Shown here piece by piece: positions 1 through 7,665 of a stretch of 64,000 bases of DNA. Position numbers and translations under genes: made by a program. A model generated the notes under the pieces. It was given only the letters and a program-made list of their open reading frames with translations. It was not told where the DNA came from and did not search any database. The stretch's first letter is position 1. Each line of letters starts with the position of its first letter. Location of the stretch: NCBI GenBank assembly GCA_021604545.1, contig BQJE01000001.1, positions 107,444-171,443 of the forward strand, given 5' to 3'. Source of the stretch: Micavibrio sp. (lineage in GTDB: Bacteria; Pseudomonadota; Alphaproteobacteria; Micavibrionales; Micavibrionaceae).

Positions 1-446
1 ACTGCCAGCGTTTTGCCGCTGCCGGGCGATCCGACCATCATCAGAGCTTTATCATGAGGGCGAACGGGTAGGGGATCGAAGGTGAATAAATGTTCAATCG
101 CGGCAACCAAAGCGGTGCCCGGGCTTTCCAGCGCCATCACAGTGGCGCAGGAAATGATATGGTCCATGACGCTTTCGGGAACGGAGTGGCGCAGGAGAAC
201 TTCGGTCAGTTCTTCGGCGATTGCGCCTTCTTCTTCCTCATCGTCATATTGCAGCCAGCTATCGGGCGCGGCAGCGCTGCCGTTTTTCCCCAGTTCAAAG
301 CCCGGCTCGATCGCGGCGGTGACCCTTACGGTGCGGCCGCCGTTTTCCTCGCGCGTGGCGACAATAACAGCGTCTTCACCGAGGTTGTCGCGAACCATTT
401 TCATAGCCTCTGTCATGGTGTCTGCATAGAAAGATTTAAGCCGCAT
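1..446 (-). CDS. flhF: Flagellar GTPase FlhF, N-terminal part (cut by window edge)
   Basis: SRP-family GTPase that helps place the flagellum at the pole. Only the first ~148 residues are present; the gene runs off the left edge. The protein begins MRLKSFYADTMTEAMKMV, the usual FlhF opening, and the visible part ends in the P-loop VGSPGSGKT. An acidic stretch (DDEEEG) lies around residues 68-73. The ATG at 446 is the only start consistent with the family N-terminus. It lies downstream of flhA on the same strand, as in many alphaproteobacterial clusters, separated by a small opposite-strand gene and palindromic repeats. Identification rests on the N-terminus and P-loop only. Confidence 0.88.
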   Translation of the reverse strand, partial: MRLKSFYADTMTEAMKMVRDNLGEDAVIVATREENGGRTVRVTAAIEPGFELGKNGSAAAPDSWLQYDDEEEEGAIAEELTEVLLRHSVPESVMDHIISCATVMALESPGTALVAAIEHLFTFDPLPVRPHDKALMMVGSPGSGKTLA

Positions 447-630
447 GGCTGAATGTTACTCTATTAAGTGGTTCAGTATAGGTTTTCAGTGTGATTCATA
501 CCAGAGCATAAACCTAAATTAGGGGTATGGAAAAGGGGAATTGGGGATAAATCTGAGTTTAGGGCGTTTATTGACTAGAGTAGACATAATGATGTTATAG
601 ACTTTATTATCTTTTGAAAAGGATGTTGGA

Positions 631-933
631 ATGGTTAATTGGAAACTAGAAAAAGAGGCAGGTATGCCTGAAGAAAACCCTTCTTGGCTTGAAGTTAGCT
701 CGCAGTCCTGTTCTGAAAATGCTGTGGAGTTATCAGCAAAAAAGCCTCAGTATATGAATGGAGCTTTTTGCTTGGCAGAGGACGCAAAGCTTTATGCAGA
801 AGTTACTGGGAATACTAGATTGGTGACTCTTGCATTTGAAGCACATAAAGAAGTTCAAAGTGCCGCAATTCAAGCGCGCGTCAAAGAACAATGGAAGCCA
901 GATCCTGATTTTAAACCTGCACTAACATTTTAA
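631..933 (+). CDS. Small hypothetical protein, 100 residues
   Basis: I do not recognise this protein. It is soluble, has no membrane segment, and is moderately charged, with a tryptophan-containing start (MVNWKLEKEA) and a C-terminus rich in K, P and D. An AAGGA ribosome site lies about 8 bases before the ATG, which supports real translation. Its stop codon lies inside the first of three related 27-bp direct repeats (911-937), so the 3' end may have been shaped by repeat insertion. It sits on the opposite strand between flhA and flhF. Codon use looks more A/T-rich than the flagellar genes, so it may be a late arrival. Confidence 0.55.
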   Translation: MVNWKLEKEAGMPEENPSWLEVSSQSCSENAVELSAKKPQYMNGAFCLAEDAKLYAEVTGNTRLVTLAFEAHKEVQSAAIQARVKEQWKPDPDFKPALTF

Positions 934-937
934 TCCG
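911..937 (+). repeat. 27-bp direct repeat, copy 1 of 3
   Basis: Begins ttaaacctgcactaac and ends ttttaatccg. It matches copy 2 at 23 of 27 positions by eye and includes the stop codon of the 100-residue gene. Copies 1 and 2 flank the first palindromic element. Confidence 0.6.
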
Positions 938-948
938 CGTTTTCCTTA

Positions 949-1042
949 CCGTCATTGCGAGGAGCGGTAGCGATGAAGCAATCCAAGGGACCAAAGAAAG
1001 GTTTTGGATTGCCGCGTCGGCGTTGCCTCCTCGCAATGACGG
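949..1042. repeat. Palindromic repeat element (GTCATTGCGAGGAG family), copy 1
   Basis: The left end reads ccgtcattgcgaggagc and the right end gcctcctcgcaatgacgg, an almost perfect inverted repeat. A second inner pair (caatcc/ggattg) gives a long hairpin. A related element of similar size lies at 45755-45842. This is the common alphaproteobacterial type of dispersed palindromic element. No coding role is seen, although ORFs cross it. Confidence 0.85.
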
Positions 1043-1043
1043 A

Positions 1044-1070
1044 TTAGACCTGCTCCAACGTTTTAATCCG
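1044..1070 (+). repeat. 27-bp direct repeat, copy 2 of 3
   Basis: Begins ttagacctgctccaac and ends ttttaatccg. It lies exactly between two different palindromic elements. Confidence 0.6.
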
Positions 1071-1082
1071 TGCTCCCTCATT

Positions 1083-1231
1083 GTCACCCCCGCCCCCCGC
1101 TTTCGCGGAGGGCAGGCTGCGGCGGAGGTCTGGCACATATAAAGGAAGCGCAGCTTTTCTGCGCTGCTTACCGGATCCCCGCCGTTTTAGCCCTGCTTCG
1201 CCAAGGCTTCGCAGGGCCGCGGGGATGACAG
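1083..1231. repeat. Long palindromic element (GTCACCCCCGC ... GCGGGGATGAC)
   Basis: The outer ends form an inverted repeat, gtcacccccgc near 1083 and gcggggatgac near 1230. Inside are several smaller hairpins: ccgctttcgcgg, agcgcag/ctgcgct and ccctgcttcg/gcttcgcaggg. It differs in sequence from the 949-1042 element but has the same architecture. It lies directly downstream of flhA and may act as an RNA end-forming structure; that role is inference. Confidence 0.75.
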
Positions 1232-1240
1232 TGAGGGGTA

Positions 1241-1267
1241 TTAGACTTGGCCTAACGTTTTAATTCT
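1241..1267 (+). repeat. 27-bp direct repeat, copy 3 of 3 (overlaps flhA stop)
   Basis: Begins ttagacttggcctaac and ends ttttaattct. About 21 of 27 positions match copy 2. It covers the last codons and stop of flhA on the minus strand, so this may be the parental copy from which the others were duplicated. Confidence 0.5.
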
Positions 1268-3376
1268 TGCCTTCGGGTGGATTTCATTCTGCGAGAGCAC
1301 AATCGTCTGTGGTCTGAATCGTTCAATGACGCTGCGGACATAAGGGCGGATACCGGGTGAGGTCAGCAGCACGGGGATTTCCCCTTCGGCTGACATGGCC
1401 TCATAGCTTTCGCGTACGGCGGTAATAAAGTCCTGCAATCTTGTTGGTGGCATGGCGAGTTGTTTGTCTTCACCATCACCGACCAGAGCCTCGATGAATG
1501 CCTGTTCCCATTCCGGTGAGAGAGTCACCAGTGGCACAATGCCGCTGGCATTGGTGTGCATATCGCATAACTGCCGTGACAGGCGCGAGCGCACATGTTC
1601 GGTAATATGCGCAACATTTTTGGTGTAGGCGGTGGCTTCGGCTATGCCCTCGAGAATGGCGGCGAGGTCACGCACTGATACACGCTCGGATAAAAGATTT
1701 TGCAACACACGTTGTAGTCCGCCGATGGAAATTTGTGACGGGATGACATCACTGACCAGCTTTTGATATTCCTTAGGCATTTCATCCAGCAGTTTTTGCG
1801 TCTCTGCATAATTCAAAAGATCCGGCATGTTGTCTTTGATAATCTCGGTGATATGCGTGGTGATCACGGTGGGGGCGTCAACAACCGTATAGCCTTTGAA
1901 GTGTGCTTCTTCTCTGTATTGCTCATCAATCCACATCGCGGGCAGGCCAAAGGTAGGCTCGGTCGTGTTTTCGCCGGGCAGGCCGATAGAGCCGCCGCCG
2001 GGGTCCATACACATCATCATGCCGGGGCGGACATCGCCGCGCCCGGATTCAATTTCCTTGATGCGCACTATATAGGTGTTGGCTGGTAGTTGCAGATTAT
2101 CCTGAATGCGCACGGCGGGAAGGACGTAGCCCATATCTTCGGCAAGTTGTCTGCGCAGGCCCTTGATCTGATCGGTGAGCTTGTTGCCGTCGTCACCTTG
2201 CACCAATGGTAATAGCCCGTAGCCTAATTCGAGTCTGATCGTATCCATAGCCAGCGCTTTGGATATTGGCTCTTCGGCGGCCACCGCCTTGGCCTCGGTT
2301 TTTTCGCTGACAATTTTTTGCGCGTCTTCGCGATCAATGCGCTTGAACGACATCCAGGCCATGAAACCGGTAATGGCCCCCAATGTCAGGAAGGGCGCTG
2401 CCGGGATCGCCGGGATCAGGCCCATGACAATCATCATGCCCGAGCTCATCGCCATGGCGCGCGGATAACGGGCGAATTGTTCAAATAGTGCCTGATCAGC
2501 CGAGCCTTCAATACCGGCTTTGGATACCAATAGACCGGCGGAGACAGAAACGACGAGCGCCGGGATCTGCGATACCAGCCCGTCACCGATGGTCAGAATA
2601 GTATAATTGGATGCGGCTTCGCCTAGTGTCATGCCTTGTGACACTGTGCCGATAATAATGCCGCCAATAACATTGACAAAAACAATCAGCAATCCGGCAA
2701 TCGCATCACCGCGCACGAATTTGGCGGCACCATCCATGGCGCCAAAAAATGTGCTTTCCTGCTCGAGCTTTTTGCGCCGATCCTTGGCTTCATCTTCGGT
2801 CAAAAGTCCGGCGGACAGATCGGAATCAATGGCCATCTGTTTGCCGGGCATGGCATCCAAAGTGAAGCGGGCGGCCACTTCGGCGATACGGCCCGAACCC
2901 TTGGTGATAACGACAAAGTTTACAATTACCAAAATGGCAAAAACAATCGCACCAATGACATAGCTGTCCTTGATGATAAAGGTGCCGAACGCTTGGATGA
3001 CATGACCGGCGGCGTCGCTCCCGTTCGCGCCGTTCTCAAGAATAAGCCGCGTCGAGGCAACATTGAGGCCAAGGCGCAGCGAGGTCGACACCAGCAACAC
3101 GGTTGGGAAGGTTGAAAATTCTAAAGGGGCCTGAATAAACAGCACCGTCATCAAAATTAGGACTGAAAAGGTGATGGATATGGCTAAGCCCGTATCCAGA
3201 AGCCAGGACGGCATTGGCAGTAGCATAAACAGGATAATAGCGATAATGCCAAAGGCGAACATCACATCGGTGCGCATGAAGGGGCTAAGCGGATTGCCCA
3301 TAGGCTTTGGCCCTGCTGCCGGGGCGGTAGGGGCGGCGGCTTGGGGCGTTGGTAAATTCGACGATGAATCGGACAT
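1241..3376 (-). CDS. flhA: Flagellar export gate protein FlhA
   Basis: Main inner-membrane gate of the flagellar type III export apparatus; it works with FlhB, FliP, FliQ and FliR at the C-ring centre. The 711-residue length is normal for the family. About eight hydrophobic segments lie in residues 35-340, and the FHIPEP signature is at 165-190 (IAEVAARFTLDAMPGK). The C-terminal cytosolic domain holds the substrate and chaperone docking platform. An A/P-rich tail of ~30 residues precedes the first membrane segment. The start at 3376 gives the full family N-terminus. A perfect TTAA-N7-TTAA site lies ~90 bp upstream, so CtrA-type control is plausible. A GC-rich palindrome follows the stop. Confidence 0.97.
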   Translation of the reverse strand: MSDSSSNLPTPQAAAPTAPAAGPKPMGNPLSPFMRTDVMFAFGIIAIILFMLLPMPSWLLDTGLAISITFSVLILMTVLFIQAPLEFSTFPTVLLVSTSLRLGLNVASTRLILENGANGSDAAGHVIQAFGTFIIKDSYVIGAIVFAILVIVNFVVITKGSGRIAEVAARFTLDAMPGKQMAIDSDLSAGLLTEDEAKDRRKKLEQESTFFGAMDGAAKFVRGDAIAGLLIVFVNVIGGIIIGTVSQGMTLGEAASNYTILTIGDGLVSQIPALVVSVSAGLLVSKAGIEGSADQALFEQFARYPRAMAMSSGMMIVMGLIPAIPAAPFLTLGAITGFMAWMSFKRIDREDAQKIVSEKTEAKAVAAEEPISKALAMDTIRLELGYGLLPLVQGDDGNKLTDQIKGLRRQLAEDMGYVLPAVRIQDNLQLPANTYIVRIKEIESGRGDVRPGMMMCMDPGGGSIGLPGENTTEPTFGLPAMWIDEQYREEAHFKGYTVVDAPTVITTHITEIIKDNMPDLLNYAETQKLLDEMPKEYQKLVSDVIPSQISIGGLQRVLQNLLSERVSVRDLAAILEGIAEATAYTKNVAHITEHVRSRLSRQLCDMHTNASGIVPLVTLSPEWEQAFIEALVGDGEDKQLAMPPTRLQDFITAVRESYEAMSAEGEIPVLLTSPGIRPYVRSVIERFRPQTIVLSQNEIHPKARIKTLGQV

Positions 3377-3460
3377 AAATCAGGAACCTGAGAGCAAAGG
3401 AAATGCTGGACAGCTCCTTTTATTCTACAACCCTCCCAAAAAACATGCAAACAGCGTGTT

Positions 3461-3475
3461 TTAAACGAGATTTAA
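3461..3475. promoter_or_regulatory. Candidate CtrA box (TTAA-N7-TTAA)
   Basis: TTAA at 3461-3464, seven bases, then TTAA at 3472-3475, an exact match to the CtrA consensus known from Caulobacter. It lies between flhA (leftward, start 3376) and an unknown rightward gene (start 3540). In Caulobacter the flhA homologue is a CtrA target. The spacer is AT-rich, so a chance match is possible. Confidence 0.5.
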
Positions 3476-3539
3476 TAAAAAATTTATTATTTTTCCATAA
3501 ATTGATAGCAGGCAAAAATAATAAAGAAGGTGTGTTGCT

Positions 3540-4202
3540 ATGGTTGGTGAGAGCTTTGACGGGGCTGTTAATAGAGATTCACAGGGGTTTTTGATTCCCA
3601 GTGATGATGTGGTTAAGGACATCATCGGCAAACTCTACAGAGGTGAGCCGGAAGATGTTCTTGAAACAGTTGTGCCGGAAAAGATACTTGAAGTTCGTGA
3701 AGCAGCAAAAGACATCGCATTACCTTTATGGGAGGCTGATATCAAAAAGGGCAAATTGTCTGTATTGATGATAGCTGGTACGCCTATTGAAGAAGAACAG
3801 GTGGATGCGTTGCTTAGTGGTGGTGATAGGGGTAAAAAAGTGGCGGGGCTTTTAAAGAATGCCTTGAGGATTACGCCGGATCACAAAGCGTTCAAAACCT
3901 ATGATACGAACAATGATGGTGAGTTTACAGTAGATGATTTTAAGGTAGATAGCCCTGAGCTGCGCCAGGCTATATTGGATAACTATAACACAATTAAGGC
4001 TAGGGCGGAGGGGGCGCAGGCCATTGTGGATATGGTTGGTGAGAACGGGCTTTATAAAGAAATACTAGTCTCAACAATTGGTGCCACAACTGACAGGGTT
4101 ATGGGAGAAATTGATAGGGCTTTGAAAGAGTCTCAGAGTAATTATAAGCTTGTCGATCCTGTGCCGGAATCTATTCCAGATTCACCTAAAATTGTGATTT
4201 AA
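3540..4202 (+). CDS. Hypothetical protein with one EF-hand-like loop
   Basis: Unknown 220-residue soluble protein. Residues 122-133 read DTNNDGEFTVDD, which fits a calcium EF-hand or dockerin-type loop: D1, N3, D5, G6, hydrophobic 8, and D rather than E at position 12. There is only one such loop. The rest is mostly helical and charged, with no signal peptide or membrane segment. GAAGG lies ~8 bases before the ATG. The gene is on the opposite strand between flbD and flhA, ends five bases before the flbD stop, and interrupts an otherwise uniform flagellar block, which suggests insertion. No function is assigned. Confidence 0.7.
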   Translation: MVGESFDGAVNRDSQGFLIPSDDVVKDIIGKLYRGEPEDVLETVVPEKILEVREAAKDIALPLWEADIKKGKLSVLMIAGTPIEEEQVDALLSGGDRGKKVAGLLKNALRITPDHKAFKTYDTNNDGEFTVDDFKVDSPELRQAILDNYNTIKARAEGAQAIVDMVGENGLYKEILVSTIGATTDRVMGEIDRALKESQSNYKLVDPVPESIPDSPKIVI

Positions 4203-4207
4203 ATTTT

Positions 4208-5569
4208 TTATTTTGCACCTGACGCGGCGATATCAGAGCCGTCATCTTTGTACTGATTCAATTTATTTCTGAGCGTGCGGATCGAAATGCCGAGAATATT
4301 TGCGGCGTGAGTGCGGTTGCCCAGGCAATGATCGAGGGTGTTGATAATCAAATCGCGCTCGACATGGGCAACCGTCTGGCCGATGAGGGATTCTACCCCG
4401 CCGGGATTTTCGACAGTGGCGCTGCTGGCAGAACTTTGAGCCGTGGACGCCTGTGTCGCCGCCGGAGCGGGGCCGTCTTGTAAATGGATCGCGCTTTCTT
4501 CAATTTCATCCTCAGTCGAAACCAAAATCGCACGGTGCATGGCGTTTTCCAGTTCGCGGATATTGCCGCGCCAGCCATAGGTCTTAAGCGCGGCTTGCGC
4601 TTCTTTTGAGATTTTCTTTTTCGGCACGCCATTGGCTTCGGCATATTTGTCGGCGAAAAATTGTGCCAGCGCCGGCACATCACCGGGGCGCTCACGCAAA
4701 GCAGGCAGGCCGACATTCACCACATTAAGACGGAAATAAAGATCTTCGCGGAACTCGCCTTTTTGGATTGATTCTTCCATATTGCGGTTGGAGGTGGCAA
4801 TCACCCGCACATCAACTTTGACCGCATCGTTGCTGCCGACCCGCGTGATAACGCGCTCCTGCAACACACGTAATAATTTTGCCTGCAATCCGATGTCCAT
4901 CTCGCTGATCTCATCCAGCAAAAGTGTGCCGGCATGGGCTTCTTCGAACTTGCCGATGCGCCGTGACGTCGCGCCGGTGAAGGCGCCTTTTTCATGGCCG
5001 AAGAGTTCAGACTCCAGCAAATTCTCAGGGATCGCTGCGCAGTTAAGCGCAATAAACGGGCCGTCCTTGCGCTTTGATTTGCGGTGGATGTACTGGCTCA
5101 TCACTTCCTTGCCGGTGCCGGATTCGCCGGTGATAAATATCGTCGCCTCGCTCGGTGCGATTTTATCGGCAAGCTTTACCACTTCTTTCATCGCCGGGTC
5201 TTCGGCAATCATGGTGTTGTTTTCTTCGGTGACGGCTTCCAGAACCGCGGCTATGAGGTCAGCGTCAGGCGGCAGGGGAACGTATTCCTTTGCGCCTTCC
5301 TGGATGGCTTTGACGGCGGCGCGGGCGTCTGTGCCGATGCCACAGGCAATCACAGGGATATGAATGCGTTCATTGTTCAGGCGGTCGATGAAGGCTTTGA
5401 TCTTTTGTTTGACGTCGATCATGACAAGGTCAGCACCCTTGCCGTTCAGCAGTGCACCGATGGCTTGTTCGGAGTCTTCGCAATGCACGACCTTCGCGCC
5501 TTTTTGCAGGGCGATTTTCCCGGCCTGGGAAATAAAGCCTTCGAGTTGGCCGATAATCATAAGGCGCAT
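4208..5569 (-). CDS. flbD: Sigma-54 flagellar transcription activator FlbD
   Basis: NtrC-family activator of late flagellar promoters, partnered by FliX in Caulobacter. Domains in order: receiver-like 1-118, AAA+ 125-360 with Walker A GESGTGKE (148-155), the sigma-54 contact loop GAFTGA (195-200), Walker B GTLLLDE (214-220) and an R-finger region, then a Fis-type helix-turn-helix near 415-440. The receiver keeps D52 (VMIDV) but lacks the usual N-terminal acidic pair (it reads MIIGQLE) and the Lys-Pro at the end (it reads PLPPD). Phosphorylation control is therefore doubtful. Three clear sigma-54 sites occur in this window, as its presence predicts. It follows motA by 12 bp and is the last gene of the fliF operon. 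Confidence 0.94.
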   Translation of the reverse strand: MRLMIIGQLEGFISQAGKIALQKGAKVVHCEDSEQAIGALLNGKGADLVMIDVKQKIKAFIDRLNNERIHIPVIACGIGTDARAAVKAIQEGAKEYVPLPPDADLIAAVLEAVTEENNTMIAEDPAMKEVVKLADKIAPSEATIFITGESGTGKEVMSQYIHRKSKRKDGPFIALNCAAIPENLLESELFGHEKGAFTGATSRRIGKFEEAHAGTLLLDEISEMDIGLQAKLLRVLQERVITRVGSNDAVKVDVRVIATSNRNMEESIQKGEFREDLYFRLNVVNVGLPALRERPGDVPALAQFFADKYAEANGVPKKKISKEAQAALKTYGWRGNIRELENAMHRAILVSTEDEIEESAIHLQDGPAPAATQASTAQSSASSATVENPGGVESLIGQTVAHVERDLIINTLDHCLGNRTHAANILGISIRTLRNKLNQYKDDGSDIAASGAK

Positions 5570-5581
5570 GGTGGTTACTCT

Positions 5582-6418
5582 CTAATCAAAATAATTGATT
5601 TGCTCCGATGGCGGCATGTCGCTGTTGAGCAGCATTTCCAGCCTTCGTGGGTTTTCTTGGCGCGCCATCGAAGTAGCGGCGGTCAGAATAAGTGTTTTAA
5701 TCATGGTTTCATCGTTGGAGTTTTTTTCCAGCTTGATGGCAATAGAGGCCATGATAACCGTTCCTAAAATTGCGCCATAAAATGTGGTCAGTAATGCCAC
5801 AGCCATGGCCGGGCCAATGGCTTCGGGATTGGAAAGATCGGCCAGCATTTGCACCAGACCAACCAGCGTTCCGATTAGCCCCATGGCGGGTGCCACTTCT
5901 GAAGCGCGGCGAGCAATACTTGCGGAGCGCTTGTGCCGTTCCGATAACGCGCCGATTTCCTGGGTTAATAAACGTTCGATATCATCGGCGGAATAACCGT
6001 CAACAACAAGCTGCATAGCCCGTGAAAGGAAAGGGTTTTTTTTCATTTCCTTATCGTAATTAACCAGCGCGAGAACGCCTTTTTTTCGGGCGACAATGGC
6101 CAGATCCATCAGCGATACTGCAAGCCTTGAAGGTTTGTAGACTTTTCTGAACATGGATTTGCCGATGACGCTACCGGCTTTGGCCAGCTCGCCGCCTGTG
6201 AAGGAAATACTGGTGGCGGCCATGGTGCCGAAAAGAACAATCATCAGCGATGGCACGTTAAAAAAATTGGCATTGCTTTGGCCGATCGCAATCGCGCCGC
6301 AAATCATGCCGATTGCCATGACAAGCCCCAGTATCGTTGCCATGTCTGGCCGGGTACCGGGATTTTCAATTCTTACATTGGGCAGGGGGCCTACACTCTC
6401 TTGCTCCGCGTCGCTCAT
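5582..6418 (-). CDS. motA: Flagellar motor stator protein MotA
   Basis: Stator subunit that converts ion flow into torque by acting on FliG. The 278-residue length and the PomA-like layout (MATILGLVMAIG opening after a ~25-residue cytosolic tail) fit. Four membrane segments lie roughly at 28-48, 56-74, 173-195 and 205-230. The conserved RRASEVAPAMGLIGTLVGL motif is present before the third segment. The charged cytosolic loop (KKNPFLSRAM and SERHKRS) is where FliG contacts are expected. It lies between fliN and flbD. The motB partner is about 31 kb away in the fliL-fliM block. Which ion is used cannot be told from the sequence. Confidence 0.93.
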   Translation of the reverse strand: MSDAEQESVGPLPNVRIENPGTRPDMATILGLVMAIGMICGAIAIGQSNANFFNVPSLMIVLFGTMAATSISFTGGELAKAGSVIGKSMFRKVYKPSRLAVSLMDLAIVARKKGVLALVNYDKEMKKNPFLSRAMQLVVDGYSADDIERLLTQEIGALSERHKRSASIARRASEVAPAMGLIGTLVGLVQMLADLSNPEAIGPAMAVALLTTFYGAILGTVIMASIAIKLEKNSNDETMIKTLILTAATSMARQENPRRLEMLLNSDMPPSEQINYFD

Positions 6419-6446
6419 ATCCTATGTGCCTTCGCTCATTTATTTA

Positions 6447-6872
6447 TTAAGTACGGTCAGATTTAACAATTTCAGTCATGGTGACGCCAAGCTTATCTTC
6501 GACGACAACGACCTCTCCCCGGGCGACCAGACGATTATTGACGTATATGTCTATGGCTTCACCAACTTTACGATCCAGCTCGACAACCGCGCCCCGACCA
6601 AGTTTCAGGAGCTGGCTGACCTGCATCGTCGAGCGGCCCAACACGGCTGATATCTGGACAGGGATGTCATAGATAGCGCTCACGTCTCCGGCCATCGGCT
6701 CGCCAATATCAAATTGCTGGTCGACCGTGTTCAGTTCTTCAGGCTCACTGATTTCGTCCAGGTTCATAGCCCCGGCTGAATCGCCGCCTTCATCCTCATC
6801 ATCTCCAAAGATATCATCAACGGCATTCTGGCCCATTGCATCATCTTCTGGTGTATCGCCTTCGTCGGTCAT
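6447..6872 (-). CDS. fliN: Flagellar switch protein FliN
   Basis: C-ring component at the cytoplasmic base of the motor. The N-terminal half is acidic and low in complexity (residues 1-60, many D and E). The C-terminal SpoA/FliN domain (about 65-141) contains the typical VLGRSTMQVSQLLKLGRG and the VNNRLVARGEVVVVEDK stretch. It overlaps fliH by four bases (ATGA), which points to translational coupling. The 141-residue length is normal for an alphaproteobacterial FliN. Confidence 0.95.
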   Translation of the reverse strand: MTDEGDTPEDDAMGQNAVDDIFGDDEDEGGDSAGAMNLDEISEPEELNTVDQQFDIGEPMAGDVSAIYDIPVQISAVLGRSTMQVSQLLKLGRGAVVELDRKVGEAIDIYVNNRLVARGEVVVVEDKLGVTMTEIVKSDRT

Positions 6873-7627
6873 TCGCTCTCTCCACTTTGTGGTTCTTTTG
6901 TAGCTGCTTCTTTCTTATCTGGCTCTTGCGCCTGTGGTGCTAGTGTCTCAGGCGCGGGCTCCTTGTCTTCTATAGTGTTATCATGGACATTTCCGCCTTC
7001 TGCTGCAAGCGCCTCTTCCAAAGCAGCAACAATTTTATCCGCTTGCTCCAGTGAATTCCTTACGCCGCCGCCATCTGACCAGGAAAGCCGACAATCTCCG
7101 GCGCTGAGAGAATCATTTCCCCGAACCGCGATTTTCGTGGTTGTTTCGCCTGTGGACGAAATATTCTCAATGTGCTTTTCGACCTCTGAAGCATAGTCCG
7201 GGTGCACATCTATGACAATTTCGCTTTGCCCGGCTGTTTTTTGCAAAATACTGGTCAGGACTCCTTTTAACTCTTCCATGCCATATTTTTCACTATAGAG
7301 AGGGAAGAGCTTTTTAAAGATGGCAAGTGTCAGCCGGGTTGATTCCATCTCATATATTTTTTCACGGTCGTCCTCTGCTTCGAAAAGTGTAACAGTGTCC
7401 TGCGCTATTTTCTCCAGGATCTTGGCAACATGTTGATCGCGGCTGGCCTTACTTTCCGCAAGGCCCGTTTGTTTTCCTTTTTTAAACCCTTCTTCTCTCG
7501 CAGATTCAACAATTTCTATACCAAAGCTGGGTGGTGGTTTGTTTTCCTCAAGTTCGCGTTGCTCCATGCCGTTTTCATCGAACACATTCATATCAAAAAA
7601 GAATTTTTCGCTACGGCCTTTTGCCAT
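6869..7627 (-). CDS. fliH: Flagellar export ATPase regulator FliH-like protein
   Basis: Expected to hold the FliI ATPase at the export gate and to contact FliN. It has 252 residues. The N-terminal part (about 40-110) is charged and helical, with a GFKKGKQTGLAESK stretch resembling the FliH stalk. The centre (about 110-200) resembles the FliH/HrpE C-terminal domain, with SAGDCRLSWSDGG matching the usual end motif. The last 45 residues are an acidic, E/P/K-rich tail. Position between fliG and fliN supports the call. FliI itself is not in this window. Confidence 0.85.
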   Translation of the reverse strand: MAKGRSEKFFFDMNVFDENGMEQRELEENKPPPSFGIEIVESAREEGFKKGKQTGLAESKASRDQHVAKILEKIAQDTVTLFEAEDDREKIYEMESTRLTLAIFKKLFPLYSEKYGMEELKGVLTSILQKTAGQSEIVIDVHPDYASEVEKHIENISSTGETTTKIAVRGNDSLSAGDCRLSWSDGGGVRNSLEQADKIVAALEEALAAEGGNVHDNTIEDKEPAPETLAPQAQEPDKKEAATKEPQSGESE

Positions 7628-7665
7628 TTACTATCCTTATATTTTTCTAGTCTTCATAGATCTAT

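Noticed and set aside
911-1138. Minus-strand ORF with SLRGG ... WIASS ... LAMT
   Set aside because: This peptide pattern is the usual false translation of GTCATTGCGAGG palindromes.
1132-1146. TGGCAC in the palindromic element after flhA
   Set aside because: No matching -12 element; part of a repeat.
4782-5767. Long plus-strand ORFs across flbD and motA
   Set aside because: Shadows of two clearly conserved minus-strand genes; no recognisable protein.
6244-6262. TGGCACG inside motA as a sigma-54 promoter
   Set aside because: No GC at the required 12-base spacing, and it is on the strand opposite to the operon.
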